DNA from: Deinococcus arcticus
GTDB taxonomy: Bacteria; Deinococcota; Deinococci; Deinococcales; Deinococcaceae
Reading direction: 5' to 3'
Length of the DNA stretch: 64,000 nucleotides
NCBI RefSeq assembly: GCF_003028415.1
Contig: NZ_PYSV01000017.1
Span: 1 to 64,000, forward strand
Positions 33,261 through 44,500 of this stretch are shown here, in pieces; the first letter of the stretch is position 1; the number at the start of each line of letters is the position of its first letter. Position numbers and translations under genes: made by a program. The notes beneath the pieces are model-generated. The model did not search any database. It was not told the origin of the DNA and worked only from the letters and a program-made list of their open reading frames with translations.

Positions 33261-33833
33261 TCAAGCGTCCGATTTCGGAGCTGACCTTCGCGGCTTTTTG
33301 GCAGGCACTTTGCTTGTGTTGGTTGTCTCAGCGAGGTGGTTAACTGAGCCGCCCTGACTTACGCCACTTTCGACTACTGCGGCAGCCGACGGTATAAAAA
33401 AACTAGGCAGCACAAAGCCTGTCCAACCAAAACGCTGCGTGAGATTTAGCACTAGTTCGCGCATAAAGGGCCACACGTGAACTGGTGCATTGCGCCGTGT
33501 AAATTCTTCCAGCACTGAATCTTCGAGCGCCTCCGCCGACAAGTAGGAAAGGTGATAGAGACAAATGAACCGACCCACCTCGAGTCCCTTATCGGTGAGG
33601 AACTGCATTTGCAGACGCGCCTCGATATCGAAGGTTCGGGCCTGGGTGTTGCTCTGCACGCATCCCATAGTGAATTTGGTATCTACCCGAACATTGAGTT
33701 CTTGCAAATTGGAGGGTTTAGCACTCGCGTTGACTTCGCCTAGCTCAATGCGGGTGGGTTGCACGCCCGCTACGAAACGGTTGTAGGAGGCGGCATTCAT
33801 TGCAGGAGGGGTTTTAGTGTGGGCGCGTGGCAT
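33261..33833 (-). CDS. SecB-like chaperone of a TAC module
   Basis: 190 aa. The SecB fold is suggested by the strand series in residues 25-100 (RIELGEVNA, ELNVRVDTKFTMGC, TFDIEARLQMQFL, RFICLYHLSYLS) and then the SecB-type helix VHVWPFMRELVLNLTQRFGW with the following FVLPSFF, which corresponds to the PYARELI...PPxxLPPI signature of SecB. The C-terminus is a Lys/Ser-rich tail. Its ATG overlaps the antitoxin stop (TAATG), so the two are translationally coupled. SecB-like chaperones of toxin-antitoxin-chaperone systems fold and protect the antitoxin; phage interference with the chaperone can free the toxin. The argonaute gene begins 28 bp later. Confidence 0.82.
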   Translation of the reverse strand: MPRAHTKTPPAMNAASYNRFVAGVQPTRIELGEVNASAKPSNLQELNVRVDTKFTMGCVQSNTQARTFDIEARLQMQFLTDKGLEVGRFICLYHLSYLSAEALEDSVLEEFTRRNAPVHVWPFMRELVLNLTQRFGWTGFVLPSFFIPSAAAVVESGVSQGGSVNHLAETTNTSKVPAKKPRRSAPKSDA

Positions 33834-34273
33834 TAGCCGTTCCGGACTTTAGGGAGCGGCGGGCAGGGGTCCACAATGACCTGAACTGGAATGGGCGGTA
33901 TGAAGGGGATGTTTGGAGGGGAGCGCCTCAGCACATTCTCTGTAGAGGTGGAAACTTCGAACTGAACGTCAGCGTGTCTGGACCTCACGACCACTTCGAC
34001 TTCGCAGTCCAGGAACCCCAGCAGTCGCGTGAGCCGCTCAATGGAGAAGCCCTTTAATTTGCCGCGCACAATATTAGAGACATCAGACTGAGACACGCCC
34101 ATAACGGCGGCGGCTTGTGCCTGAGTCCACGCCCTTTCACGCACTTCACGGGCGATAGCCAGAGCCAGATCAGCTTGTATGAGACTCTCACCTGGATTAT
34201 CCAAGCCCAAGTCGGCAAAGATGTTTCCACTGCTCTTCTCGAACTCAATTTCGCTGCTAGCGCCTTTTTTCAT
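33833..34273 (-). CDS. higA: HigA-type XRE antitoxin with C-terminal extension
   Basis: 146 aa. The HTH_XRE domain covers about residues 28-97: LALAIAREVRERAWTQAQAA, the recognition helix SQSDVSNIVRGKLKGFSIERL, and the HigA2-type end LLGFLDCEVEVVVR. About 45 further residues follow, including a Pro/Ile-rich stretch (PPNIPFIPPIPVQVIVD) not present in ordinary HigA2. In TAC modules such an extension is the chaperone-addiction (ChAD) segment recognised by SecB; the position and hydrophobic character fit. ATG 34273 lies one base after the higB stop, and its own stop overlaps the chaperone ATG. It probably represses the promoter upstream of higB. Confidence 0.87.
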   Translation of the reverse strand: MKKGASSEIEFEKSSGNIFADLGLDNPGESLIQADLALAIAREVRERAWTQAQAAAVMGVSQSDVSNIVRGKLKGFSIERLTRLLGFLDCEVEVVVRSRHADVQFEVSTSTENVLRRSPPNIPFIPPIPVQVIVDPCPPLPKVRNG

Positions 34274-34274
34274 T

Positions 34275-34673
34275 TTATCTACCCTTTTTCTTTGCTACTT
34301 TTCGCACTTCATTTGACTTGTCTTTTTCTGCTAACAACTCTTCATGTATTTGCTTCGCCTTAGAAAAACGTGCCGCAACCATGTCCTTGTCTAACTGGGA
34401 TGTTTTTATTCCTGTAGACGATTTTTTCTGAAAAGCGTGTAGCACATAAATTCCGGTAGATAGATTGACTAGGTATACGGTACGAAACGTTGAATCGGAG
34501 TTGCTGATACGGATTTCGTATACACCAGCCTCGCCCTTCCAAACCTTGATAGAGGAATGCTGACCGCCATTTTGGACAGCCCGTAAGACGAAGCCAAACT
34601 CACGAATCACCTCCTCCGGCATTTCCCGCAGATCCTTTTTGCTGGATCCAACCCAGAACAGATCGCGGCTCAA
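34275..34673 (-). CDS. higB: HigB-type (phage Gp49-like) mRNA interferase toxin
   Basis: 132 aa with the full HigB/Gp49 pattern: WVGSSKKDLREMPEEVIREF, VYEIRI, FRTVYLVNLSTGIYVLHAFQ, then KKSSTGIKT. Toxins of this fold cut mRNA on the ribosome. The N-terminal WVGSSKKDL block is needed for the family match, so the start must be the TTG at 34673, with AAGGTG upstream. This weak start may keep toxin levels low. It is the first gene of the HigB-HigA-SecB-Ago run, 52 bp after the methyltransferase stop. The Lys/Ala-rich C-terminus and AT-rich codons set it apart from the genes upstream. Confidence 0.88.
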   Translation of the reverse strand: MSRDLFWVGSSKKDLREMPEEVIREFGFVLRAVQNGGQHSSIKVWKGEAGVYEIRISNSDSTFRTVYLVNLSTGIYVLHAFQKKSSTGIKTSQLDKDMVAARFSKAKQIHEELLAEKDKSNEVRKVAKKKGR

Positions 34674-34694
34674 CTGGTCATCACCTTACCAGGA

Positions 34695-34700
34695 ACTATA
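34695..34700 (-). promoter_or_regulatory. Candidate -10 for the TAC-Ago genes
   Basis: The minus strand reads TATAGT about 21 bp upstream of the higB TTG, inside an AT-rich 50-bp spacer. No good -35 is seen. If real, it would give the TAC-Ago genes a transcript separate from the methyltransferase operon. Confidence 0.3.
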
Positions 34701-34725
34701 GCAGATCTACGATAAATTGATTGGC

Positions 34726-37700
34726 TCATGGCACCCATCCCCCGGCCACCTGCCCACCTGGCACGCGGCTGCGGTACTTATGCAGGTAATCCAGTCCGAG
34801 CGCGCTCAGTTCGTCGAAGACCGATAGGATTGCCTGCTTCGTGCGGTACGACCTGTGAGCGGCCACATCTTTGCGCTTGACGATGGGGAACGTCTCCATG
34901 ATGTACTCCACTTCGTCTTGCTTGATCCCATAGAGGATGAAGTACAGCGCGTCCAGTTCGGCGCGTAGCCAGAAGCGGCGTTCGTCCTCCCAGGTGAAGG
35001 GGCCGCCCGCATAGCCCAGGTCGCGGGCAAAGCCTCTCAGGTCATGCGCGGTGTACGTGAGTTCCAATACCCGAGGCGTGATGAAGGCCAGGAGAAGGGG
35101 AGTGAAGGCGGAGGGGGGAAGAACGGGGAACTGACGGGTTACGTTGTACTTCAGGTGCGTACCGCCGACTTTTTGCCTTACAGCAAAATCATGAGCGAAA
35201 GAGTTCAGCGTTCCGAGCAACCCCGGAATCTGTGCAACTGAACAAGACGGAAACATTTGCAGGAACGTGTCGCCTGCTGCTCGCCTCGGATAGATCGCAC
35301 CAATGAACGTTCTTTCATCCGTGCTGCGTGCAATATCACGCCATCCCATCAGCCAGTCGCGGGGCCACGCCCAGACCACACGCCCATTCTTATCGCGCTG
35401 AATCAGCCGGTCTTCCACCTCTCCTTCCGCCACCCAGTACCTCGGCAGGGGCAGGCAAGTGGGATCAGCCTTTTCCGCACTGGTCAGGTCGCGCGTGTCG
35501 CCGCTGTCTGTGTAGGTGGCATAGCGGTGGTCAAACTGGTGCATCAGTTTCGCTTCGTACAGAGGCAGCATGCGGCGTTCGCCCTGGCGGTAGCGGTTGC
35601 CGTCCAGGGCCCAGCCTTCGGCTTCAAGTTGCTTCGCTGTTCTAAAGATGCGTGAGCCTGTATTCATCATGAACATAAGCATGAACTTGATGCCCCACGG
35701 GTTTTCCTCCGGGACGATGACTTCTTCGCCATTCTCTACGCGGGTGGTCGCCTCGCGGAACAGAATAGGAATGCGCTGGTATATCGCTTTAGTGAGCTCA
35801 GCGTCCTTACGACTCCGGAAGACCGGCGTGGTGCGGGTATTGGGATTCAACAGCGCGATGTCGATGGGCGAAAGTTCAAAACGCTTTTCTGAGTCTTGCA
35901 CGTCGCTGGGCTGCAAGGCGAAGAAGGAAAATTGCGCCGCGTCTGTGGTGCGCTGCTCGCCGCCCACAGTTAAGGTGCAGAACTTGAAAGAACGGTGAAC
36001 GCCGGGAAACAACGCTTCTCGGTTCTCGAAGTCAAAGAGGCTGATAAGCCGTCGCGAATCCACCAGCGCATTGAAGAAATATTGGTTGAAGGAATCAGTG
36101 GCAATTCCGGTCGGCACAATAATGCCCATCGCGCCCTTACCATTGACCCACTGCGTTGCGAGCTCCGAGAACAGCGGAGCGGTATTCAGGCGTCCAAAGC
36201 TGGTCGTGGGATAACGTCCCGAGCTGTGAAGAAAGTGCTGCACGCCTTCAAGCTCGCGCTTGGCATCAAGGTAGGTTTTGAAGGCAGTTGGGTCGGTATC
36301 TTCCAGTTCAGCAATGAGCTGTTCGCGAGCGGCCATATTAGCGGCGTTTGCCACATCTGGGTGTGTTGCCGCGAAGAATTCCTGCGGGTCAAGCTGCACT
36401 TGCTCCCACGGCGGGTTGCCCAACACGCAGTCAAAGCCCCCTTTCCCCTGATCCCCGAACACATCGGGGAATTCAATGTGTGGATGCAGAAAGCGGTACT
36501 GACGGGCCGTTTCAGTCACAGCCTGCCGCAGCGCAGGCAGCGCTTCACCCGCTTGGAGGCGGTACAGGTCAGCAGTGGTCATGGCGGGGGCACCCGGCAC
36601 TTTTGGCAAGACAAAGGCCGCACACCACGCGTCAGCCAGCGCCTTACGCCGCAGGCGCTCGGTATCGACTTCGATGGCCTGAAAGGTGCTGGCCTGGGCC
36701 TGCACGTCCTGCAACGTGTTGGGCTCAATGCGGTTCAGGGCCCCCAGCTTGATGCCCAGGCTAGACGCTCCCAGCAGCGTGGGCTGGTTGCCAGCGGCAG
36801 GGGCCAGGGCCTTGCGCTCCTGCTTGTTTCGCTTTTTCAAGTCGGCTACCGTCTTTTTCTCGTCGCCTTCCAGCACACTGAAAGCCTCGTCGGTCAGGCC
36901 CAGCAGCCTGACGACCGTTTCCTTGTCAGTGGTACGGGTCCTGGAGGTATCCTTCAGCACCTCCTCAACCTGCATGCCCTCTTCTGTGATGCCCAGCAGG
37001 CTGTTGCCGACCCTCAGACGGTGGTCTAGGAACGCCAGAGGTTTCCCGGCGTCCTGGCTTTCCAGCCATAAGGCCACTTTGGCCAGTTCAATGGCCATGG
37101 GGTTGATGTCCGCACCGTAAATGCAGTGCGCGATGACCGTGCGGGTGGCGCGGCGCAGGGCGCGGGGGCTGGGCTGAGAGGTTTCTTCCTCCAGTTCCGC
37201 AAGCCGGACCCCGATCCGGCGCGCGGCAGCGATCAGGAAGTGCCCGCTGCCGCAGGCCGGGTCAATGACCTTCAGGCCTTTCAGGGCGGCCATGGCGTCT
37301 TGCGGCAGCTTGTCCCGCACGGCGTCGTCGATCACAGGATCCAGGGCGCTATCGAGCAAGAGACCAATCAGGCTGCTGGGCGTGTAGTAACTGCCGGTAC
37401 TCTTGCGTTCGTTGCCAGGCAGCACGGTCAGGGAAAAGCGTGGGCCGGGTTCGATGCGCGGCACCAGTTCGAGCAGGCTCTCGTAGATGCTCCCGAGCTC
37501 CTCAGAGTCCAGTCCGGCGTAGTTCACAGGACGGAGACTGCCGTTCACACTGATCTCGCTCAGGGCGCGCACGGCGTTGTAGAAAGCTTCGTTGCCCAGT
37601 TTCAGACCGCTCAGGAGATTGGTCTGGAACAGCAGGCTCCCCAGTGCGGGGAGGCCCAAGGAAGGAAACCCGGTCCGCAGGTGGTCCAGCAGCCGTTCCC

Positions 37701-38700
37701 AGCCCACGTAGGCGTCGATGTGCGTGGGGTTGCCATGCAATGCGCCGGCCTTCTGCCGCAGGGACTGGGTCAGGTAGTGCGCGGCGCGGGCGCGGGTCTG
37801 CGCGTCGGGAACGTACTCCCCTTGCTCGTCCCGGGCGAAGAGCAGGTCGCGGTCCTCCGTCACGAACAGGAACACCATCTGGTACACGGTGGTGAGCGCT
37901 GCGCGGTAGAGGTCCTGCGCCGTCACCTCACCACTTCGGGTGCGCTCCAAGAGGCTCGGGTTGTGCTGCAGGAAGCCGGTGCCCAAATGCTCAATGGCGA
38001 GTTGCACCCCGTCGCGCAGGGTGTCGTTCGCCCGCTGCCCAAGCGCCTTGCTGGCCTCGTTCCACTTCTCCAGCACGCCGGCTTTGCCGCCGCGCAACCG
38101 GGTGCGGTGCAGCAGCAGCCACAGCACGCGGAAGGCGCGGGCGTCCTCGGTGCGCAGCATCTCCCCGATCTGGAACTCCACGTACGCCGGTCGCGTGACC
38201 TGCGCGTTGTCCCGCAGGAGGCGCAGCGTCTCCCCGTTCGTCACCAGTCCCCAGAGGTGCTCGGGCATAGCGTTCAGGTAGCCCTGCATCAGGCCGTGTG
38301 GACTGACACGCAAGCCGGTTTCGTCGGTCACCCGGTCGAGGTCGGGCTGCTTTGTAAAGTGCAGCGGCACGTCCCCCGTCTCGCTGAGGTGATTCACGGC
38401 GTATTTTCCACCGGTGGCCCCACCTCCTGGGAACGAGTAGTCCAGGGCCTTGAGCAGCGGCCGGATCCACCCGGCCCAGGTATCGGTCCCGTGCGCCGTG
38501 TATTTCAGCCACGCCTTGCGCGCGTCGGCCCAGGCGTCCCGAATGGCTTCCTCGAGGCTGGTGCGGGGCGGGAGGTCATAGCTGACCGGCGTCGCGCCCT
38601 CCACCTTGGCGGTTTGCGCCCGGTCGGAGAGTTGCAGCAGGAAGTCGTCGGTGAGGCCCAGGCCGTGCACGCGGACGTGCTGGAGTTGTGTGGCGCTCAT
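34726..38700 (-). CDS. Large N6-adenine DNA methyltransferase (DrmMI/PglX-like)
   Basis: 1324 aa. The gamma-class adenine methyltransferase motifs are complete: motif [18 protein letters not shown] near 475 and motif [17 protein letters not shown] near 760. [20 protein letters not shown] lies between. Long N- and C-terminal regions flank the catalytic core and probably hold target recognition. Size and architecture fit DISARM class 1 DrmMI or BREX PglX; the adjacent SNF2 helicase favours DISARM-like. It should methylate host DNA to mark self. ATG overlaps the stop of the SNF2 gene (ATGA). I see no PglZ or BrxC gene, which speaks against BREX. Confidence 0.85.
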   Translation of the reverse strand: MSATQLQHVRVHGLGLTDDFLLQLSDRAQTAKVEGATPVSYDLPPRTSLEEAIRDAWADARKAWLKYTAHGTDTWAGWIRPLLKALDYSFPGGGATGGKYAVNHLSETGDVPLHFTKQPDLDRVTDETGLRVSPHGLMQGYLNAMPEHLWGLVTNGETLRLLRDNAQVTRPAYVEFQIGEMLRTEDARAFRVLWLLLHRTRLRGGKAGVLEKWNEASKALGQRANDTLRDGVQLAIEHLGTGFLQHNPSLLERTRSGEVTAQDLYRAALTTVYQMVFLFVTEDRDLLFARDEQGEYVPDAQTRARAAHYLTQSLRQKAGALHGNPTHIDAYVGWERLLDHLRTGFPSLGLPALGSLLFQTNLLSGLKLGNEAFYNAVRALSEISVNGSLRPVNYAGLDSEELGSIYESLLELVPRIEPGPRFSLTVLPGNERKSTGSYYTPSSLIGLLLDSALDPVIDDAVRDKLPQDAMAALKGLKVIDPACGSGHFLIAAARRIGVRLAELEEETSQPSPRALRRATRTVIAHCIYGADINPMAIELAKVALWLESQDAGKPLAFLDHRLRVGNSLLGITEEGMQVEEVLKDTSRTRTTDKETVVRLLGLTDEAFSVLEGDEKKTVADLKKRNKQERKALAPAAGNQPTLLGASSLGIKLGALNRIEPNTLQDVQAQASTFQAIEVDTERLRRKALADAWCAAFVLPKVPGAPAMTTADLYRLQAGEALPALRQAVTETARQYRFLHPHIEFPDVFGDQGKGGFDCVLGNPPWEQVQLDPQEFFAATHPDVANAANMAAREQLIAELEDTDPTAFKTYLDAKRELEGVQHFLHSSGRYPTTSFGRLNTAPLFSELATQWVNGKGAMGIIVPTGIATDSFNQYFFNALVDSRRLISLFDFENREALFPGVHRSFKFCTLTVGGEQRTTDAAQFSFFALQPSDVQDSEKRFELSPIDIALLNPNTRTTPVFRSRKDAELTKAIYQRIPILFREATTRVENGEEVIVPEENPWGIKFMLMFMMNTGSRIFRTAKQLEAEGWALDGNRYRQGERRMLPLYEAKLMHQFDHRYATYTDSGDTRDLTSAEKADPTCLPLPRYWVAEGEVEDRLIQRDKNGRVVWAWPRDWLMGWRDIARSTDERTFIGAIYPRRAAGDTFLQMFPSCSVAQIPGLLGTLNSFAHDFAVRQKVGGTHLKYNVTRQFPVLPPSAFTPLLLAFITPRVLELTYTAHDLRGFARDLGYAGGPFTWEDERRFWLRAELDALYFILYGIKQDEVEYIMETFPIVKRKDVAAHRSYRTKQAILSVFDELSALGLDYLHKYRSRVPGGQVAGGWVP

Positions 38701-41507
38701 GCCAGCCCCACGAGTCTGGGCATGGGCAGGAACACGTAAACGCCAAGCAGGTCTGGGGGCCCTGGGGGCTCCACGGTGTAGGTGACGCCCTGGCCTTTGG
38801 CGGCCCCGCGCACACGTTCGTGGGCGTCGAGCAGCGCCGCCGCACGGTCACGGGCGCGGCCCATCAGCACGTCATCCATGCCGCCCAGGTCGGTGATGGC
38901 CCGGGTCAGCCGGTCTTCTTTTTGCACGGGGTCAAGGTTCCCTTCCGGCGTGAGGGTCAGCAGGGCGCGGGCCTGCTCAGCACTCAGCCAGCTTGGGTTG
39001 TCCGCGCGGCCCGCGTAGGCCATCAGGTCGAGCTCTTCGGCCAGGGTCTGCCAGGTGCGGTTTCCTTTACGGCCGGTGAGGTGGAAGCGGTGGCGCAGGA
39101 GCAGCAACGTGGTCTGCGTGCTCACCTGTGAGCTACGGATCACACCGACGCGTTTGGCGGCGGCGGTCTCGGCGGTCTCCAGCGCCTGCCCGAGGACCGT
39201 GCTGGCGAGTTGCTCGACCAACGGATGGTTGCGGGCCAGCGGCGTCACGCCCCGTTCCGTGCGGGCGTCAAAACGGAAGCGACGCGCGCCCCGCAGGAAG
39301 TCGCGGAACTCCGGGCGCACGTCCGCCTGCGCGGGATCCGCGTCGAAGCTGCCGTCCAGGCGTGGAGTCACGCTGACCCCTGCGCCTCTCAGGGCGTCGA
39401 GCACGAAGTCCTGGGCGGCATGCGCGTCCCCCAGGGCTTCGCGTACGGCGGCGAGTTCCCCCGCCACTTCTTCCGGGCGGATGCTGTTCTGTGCAAAGCG
39501 GCTGCGGGATTTCTTCTCGCTCTCAGCAGCGTCGCGCCACTTCAGGTCGAAGGCCTGCACGTCCTCGAAAAGGGACGGCTGTATGGCTTCGCGCCGGTCG
39601 GCGTTCAGCACGCGGGTGAGCAGCACGTCCAGCAGGCTCTCCGCCTCGTCCGGGGCAGGCACGCTGGTGCCCAGCGTGGCGCGGATGAGGCGGTGCTTGC
39701 GGACGAGCACGTCGAGGATCAGGGTGTCGATGCGGTTGTCTTCGCCGTACAGGGTCAGAACCCGCACTTCTTTGGACGCCTGTCCATAGCGGTCCACACG
39801 ACCTTCGCGCTGGTCGAGACGCGTCGGGTTCCACGGCAGGTCGTAGTGCACGACAGCGCTGAACGCCTGCTGCAGGTTGATGCCTTCCGACAGGCAGTCG
39901 GTGGCCACCAGAACGCGTTTTTCCGCCTGGGCGAGTTCGTCCACACGCACCACCCGCTCGTCGGGCGTGAGGCGGCCCGTCACAGCCGCGACCTCCACGC
40001 CTTTCAGTACGCCTTTGAGATGCTCAGCGACCGCTTCGGCGGTGGCGATGAACCGGCAGAAGACGATGGGGGCCAGGCCAGCCTTCACCAGTTCCTGGAC
40101 CTGCGCGGTGAGCAGGGCGAGCTTGCGGTCCTTGGCGCCGGCCAGCAGGTCCGCACGGTCCGCAAGAGCCAGTAGACGCCGGGTGGTCTCGCTCTGTTCG
40201 GCGTCCACCTGCGCCCCTGGCGTGATGTCCAGCGTGCCTTCAGCGCTCTCCTCCGGGTCGAAGACGAGTTCCCGGCCCAGGCGCTCGATCACAGCTTCGT
40301 CGGTCTCGCCTTCCGTCCCGGCGCGCTCGCGCAGAGTGGCTGCGGCCGCCTGTGGACTGCTCGCCAGGGCGCGCAGCAGGCCCAGTGCGGCCCACCAGCG
40401 GATGCGGGTGCGGCTCTGCGCTTCCCCAGGCACGTGCACGCTCTCCCGCGCGTACGCAAGGACATCCTCGAACAGGGCGGCGTACTCCGGGTGCAGGGTG
40501 TACTTGAGTTCCGCGTCACGCCGGGTGGGGAACGGCGTGTCCTCCCGCAGGTAGTCGCTGATGTCCTTGCGCCCGCGCTGCACGAGATGCCGGGCGAGCG
40601 TGGCGCGGGCCCGTTCGTTCTGCGCGCCACTGAGGTCAAGCGGCAGCGTCGCGAAATCCGGATTCAGGAGCCTGAGCAGGCTGCGGAAAGCGTCTTCTTT
40701 GCCGCTGTGCGGCGTGGCGGTCACGAGCAGCAGGTGCCGGTCTGGGTTCCTCGCCAGGTCTTCGAGCAGGCGGTAACGCTGGTGCCGCTTGGCGCCCATT
40801 CCCTCGCCTTCCGCGCTGGCGTGCGCCTCATCCACGATCACGAAGTCCGGCGCGCCCTGCAGGAACTCCTGCCGCCAGCGGTCACTCTTCACAAGGTCCA
40901 GACTGACGACCGTGAACTTGTAGCGGTCAAAGACGCTCTGCCCCGGGTTGCAGCCGCGCTCCAGGCGCCGGGCGGTGCCAGGCAGCACGGCCACGGCGTC
41001 AATGCCGAACTTCACGCGGAGTTCTTCGACCCACTGCTCCGCGAGGTGCGGGGGGCACAGGACCGTCAGCCGGTCGATCTCGCCGCGGTCCAGCAGCTCA
41101 CGGGCGATCAGGGCCGCTTCGACGGTCTTGCCGATCCCTACGTCGTCGGCGATCAGGAGCCGCGCCGGGCTCTGCCGCAGGGCCATCAACAGAGGCACGA
41201 GCTGGTACGGGCGGGGCTCCACGCCCAATCGCCCCAGGGACCGGAAGGGGCCCGCTCCACTGCGCACCGCGAGGCGAGCAGCGTTCAGCAGCAGCCGCGC
41301 GCCGCTCGCCGTCCCAAACGCTGTTGGGCTGGGCGGGGCAAACGCGGCGGACGTGACCTCTTCTCCCCCGTCGCCGGCGTACACGCCGGTGATTTCCGCG
41401 TCACTGCCGCCAAGCGGCTTGAGCAGCAGGAAGTCCGCGCTGCTGTCGGGCAGCACCACCCAGTCGCGCCCGCGGGCACGCACCATCGAACCGATATCGA
41501 ATGCCAT
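38697..41507 (-). CDS. SNF2-family helicase (DrmD-like)
   Basis: 936 aa. SF2/SNF2 motifs: motif [21 protein letters not shown] near 119, motif [12 protein letters not shown] near 222, motif [18 protein letters not shown], motif [16 protein letters not shown] and motif [16 protein letters not shown] near 570. The N-terminal SH3-like start ([18 protein letters not shown]) and overall length match DISARM DrmD proteins. It is probably a DNA translocase that remodels or scans incoming DNA. It starts 3 bp after the large helicase stop and overlaps the methyltransferase start, so the three are one operon. Confidence 0.85.
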   Translation of the reverse strand: MAFDIGSMVRARGRDWVVLPDSSADFLLLKPLGGSDAEITGVYAGDGGEEVTSAAFAPPSPTAFGTASGARLLLNAARLAVRSGAGPFRSLGRLGVEPRPYQLVPLLMALRQSPARLLIADDVGIGKTVEAALIARELLDRGEIDRLTVLCPPHLAEQWVEELRVKFGIDAVAVLPGTARRLERGCNPGQSVFDRYKFTVVSLDLVKSDRWRQEFLQGAPDFVIVDEAHASAEGEGMGAKRHQRYRLLEDLARNPDRHLLLVTATPHSGKEDAFRSLLRLLNPDFATLPLDLSGAQNERARATLARHLVQRGRKDISDYLREDTPFPTRRDAELKYTLHPEYAALFEDVLAYARESVHVPGEAQSRTRIRWWAALGLLRALASSPQAAAATLRERAGTEGETDEAVIERLGRELVFDPEESAEGTLDITPGAQVDAEQSETTRRLLALADRADLLAGAKDRKLALLTAQVQELVKAGLAPIVFCRFIATAEAVAEHLKGVLKGVEVAAVTGRLTPDERVVRVDELAQAEKRVLVATDCLSEGINLQQAFSAVVHYDLPWNPTRLDQREGRVDRYGQASKEVRVLTLYGEDNRIDTLILDVLVRKHRLIRATLGTSVPAPDEAESLLDVLLTRVLNADRREAIQPSLFEDVQAFDLKWRDAAESEKKSRSRFAQNSIRPEEVAGELAAVREALGDAHAAQDFVLDALRGAGVSVTPRLDGSFDADPAQADVRPEFRDFLRGARRFRFDARTERGVTPLARNHPLVEQLASTVLGQALETAETAAAKRVGVIRSSQVSTQTTLLLLRHRFHLTGRKGNRTWQTLAEELDLMAYAGRADNPSWLSAEQARALLTLTPEGNLDPVQKEDRLTRAITDLGGMDDVLMGRARDRAAALLDAHERVRGAAKGQGVTYTVEPPGPPDLLGVYVFLPMPRLVGLA

Positions 41508-41510
41508 GAT

Positions 41511-44500
41511 TTAGCCTTCCCCAAAGACGAACGCGTACCGGGCCAGGTGCGCCGGCCAGGTGCTTCGGTCGTACGTGAATGAAATAATGGTGTAGCCGGC
41601 GAGCTCCAGGTCCTCGCGAACCCGGGCGTCCCGCGCCGATTGCCCTGGCCCGTCGTGGTGCGGACCGTCGATGAACACCAGGGCTGAGTGCGCCGCGTAC
41701 GCGAAGTCCGGCCGGGCATAGTGGTCCGGCACGAGCAGCTGCGCGTGTGACGGCAGGCGCCGCCCCTGGCCCTGCAGGAAGTGCAGCCACTCACGCTCCA
41801 GGTCACTGCCGCACTGCGCGAGCAGGTCACTGAAGTGGGTGTCGGCGCTCTCCTGAACCGTGACCCGCGCCCCTTGCAGGGCACGGAGCAGGTCCCTAAC
41901 CAGAAAGCGGTCCAGCAGGTCGTGGAAGGTCTGGTTGCCGTAGGTCATCAGGCAGTCGTAGCAGGCGGCCTCGCACCGTTCTGTGGCGTGCGGGGCGTGC
42001 CCCTGGTCCTCACCGGTCAACGGGTCGAAGTGCAGCAGGTTCAGCGCTGCGCCGGCGACGTCCGCGAGCGCCCCAGAACGGAACACCAGGTCCTGCAGCA
42101 CCCCGGCGCCCCCCTCGGACGCCTCGTACAGCAGGATCTGCCTCGGCTGAAAGCTGTCTGGGAGGAGTTCAGCGGCGAGTTCACTGTCCTCAAGCTGGTA
42201 GGTGAGCTGGATGGCGTTTTTCAGGGCGCTTTGCAGGGTCGCCAGGCCGGAGGCGTCCATGGACGCCCCCGGCTCGATGAGCAGGGCGTTGCGGGTGTCT
42301 TCCACGTACGGAATCACGCGCTGCACCGGCACGTCCCGGCCGCCGGCCGCCTTGACCTTGCGCTCGTAGCCGACGGCGCTCAGCCACTGGGATGTTTCCG
42401 GGTCGAACAGGAAGCCCAGCTCCTGCTTGTTCTCGCGGTTGCGCCAGCCGTAGTTGATGCGCCACAGCGTCGCGCCGTCCCCGTACGTGAGGTTGAGGAG
42501 GGCGTCTTTTTCCGTCCGGGCCACGACCGGGACACGGTCGGCCTGCCCACCGCGCGTGGCGAAGCGCAGGCCGCTTTTGATGTCAAAGCCGATCCGGCGG
42601 CGCTCCTCCTCGTCACTGCCGATGCGTTCGCGGCGGCGCGTGGCGACGGACGTCATCCGGAACAGGTTCGGGCGCGGCGGCGCGAGGGTCGCGCTGCAGT
42701 TCTCGCACACGTCCCGCGCGGCCGCGGCGGCGCCGTGATGCAGGTACCCGCACGCCTCACAGCGCTGGGCGCTGACGGTCGGGAGTTCACTCGTCTCCCC
42801 TCGCGCGGGCACAATGACCTTGTGTGCCTCGTACTTCGCGCCGTTGTGGTACACGATGGCGTTCGGCCCGAACTCGGACAGGGCCAGGAAGCGCGGCCGG
42901 GACAGGTAACTGTCGTTCCGTCCTTTGGCGCCGCGCCGTCCAGGAATGAAGGCGGAAAGGGGCAGGCGCGCGAAGTTGTACCCGGGCAGGAAGCCTTCCG
43001 ACGCCAGGTAGCGGTAGGTGTAGAAGTCCGAAAGCTCACCTTCCGGGCTGCGCAGCAGCCCGAGCTGCGTGTTCGCCTCGGCATGAAGCCGCCGCGCCTG
43101 CTCCTGCAGGTGACGTTTCCCGGCGTCGGCAAGCACCGCGTTGTTCAGATGCAGCTGCGACAGGGCGCTGCGGTACAGGCCCCGCCAGCGGTCGCACGCC
43201 CGGTCGAACTCCCGCCCGGCGTGCCGGACGGTATAGGCCAGCCACTCCTCGCTGTACCAGCCGGTATGCGTGAGATCGACCCCCAGGCCAGCGATGAGCT
43301 GCCGCGCCCGGTCCAGGGTACGCCGCCCCACGCCCTCATCCTGAAAGGGCGTGAGCAGATCCGGCAGCAGGGTCAAGCTTGGCTCATCACCGTTGACGTC
43401 CAGCAGTTCGGCCACGGACGGCGGCAGTTTCTGTCCCGTCTCCGAGAGCCAGATCGCATGGACATGCGAGCGGACGAGGGCCTCGTTGCCCAGTTCAATC
43501 CGGGGCGTGGACACGCTTCCGCCCACCATCAGCCCCGGGCGGCGGAAGAAGTACTGGTCGTGGTTGTTCCCGGTGGTGGCGTACGTCATCACCAGCGCCG
43601 GCTGCCCGCTGCGCCCCGCGCGGCCTGACCGCTGCGCGTAGTTCGCGGGCGTGGGCGGCACGTTGCGCAGGTGCACGACGTTCAGGTCACTGATGTCCAC
43701 CCCAAGTTCCATTGTGGGCGAGCAGAACATGGCGGGCAGCGTCCCAGCGCGGAAGTCCTCCTCGCGTTTCTCGCGCTCCTCCGCGCGGATCTGCGCCGTG
43801 TGCTCCGCGCCGTGCAGGCCCACAAATTCCGAAGCTGGCTGCTGGTACAGCGACAGGAAGAACGCGTTTACCCGCGGCGCGTCACTGCCTGCTGGCCGGA
43901 CGACCCGCAGGGCGTCCATGGAGGGCTCCGTGCCAGGACCGGCATGCCAGGTGAACGAGGTGCCCTTGAGCTGGTACGCCCCCGGCTCGACCTGCTCAAT
44001 GAATTCCGACAGGGCGCCTAACAAATCCTGCAGAATGGCGTCAACGTCGCCCCGTGTGAGGTTTTGGCTCCAGGCCAGCGTTTCCGGGCGGGTCAGGTAT
44101 CGGCCGACGGCCCCCTGGGCACTGAGGGAGAGCCGCGTGAGATCGCGTCCCTCATCCCGAGTGGCCGTTCCCAGCACCACCCGGCGCGCGGTGGTCAGGT
44201 TCTGGGCCTCTTCGGCGGGCAGATAGAGCGGGCTGTCCTCACGGATCAGGCCGAGGTTGAGGACCACGGCGTTCAGGTACTCCGCGTCGAGATACGGCGC
44301 CTTGATCGCGAGGTTCTGGCGCATCCAGTCCAGCAGCGCCCGCGCCGCGCGTTCGCGGGCGGCCACGACGCCGTGACGCACCACCGCCAGGGCCGGGTGC
44401 GTCCGCTCCCAGAGATCCTGCGCCTCGCACACCTCGCGCAGGAAGGGGTACTCGAAGCGCACGAGGTCCACCCCTTCGAGGTTGGGCAGGGTCAGCCGCC

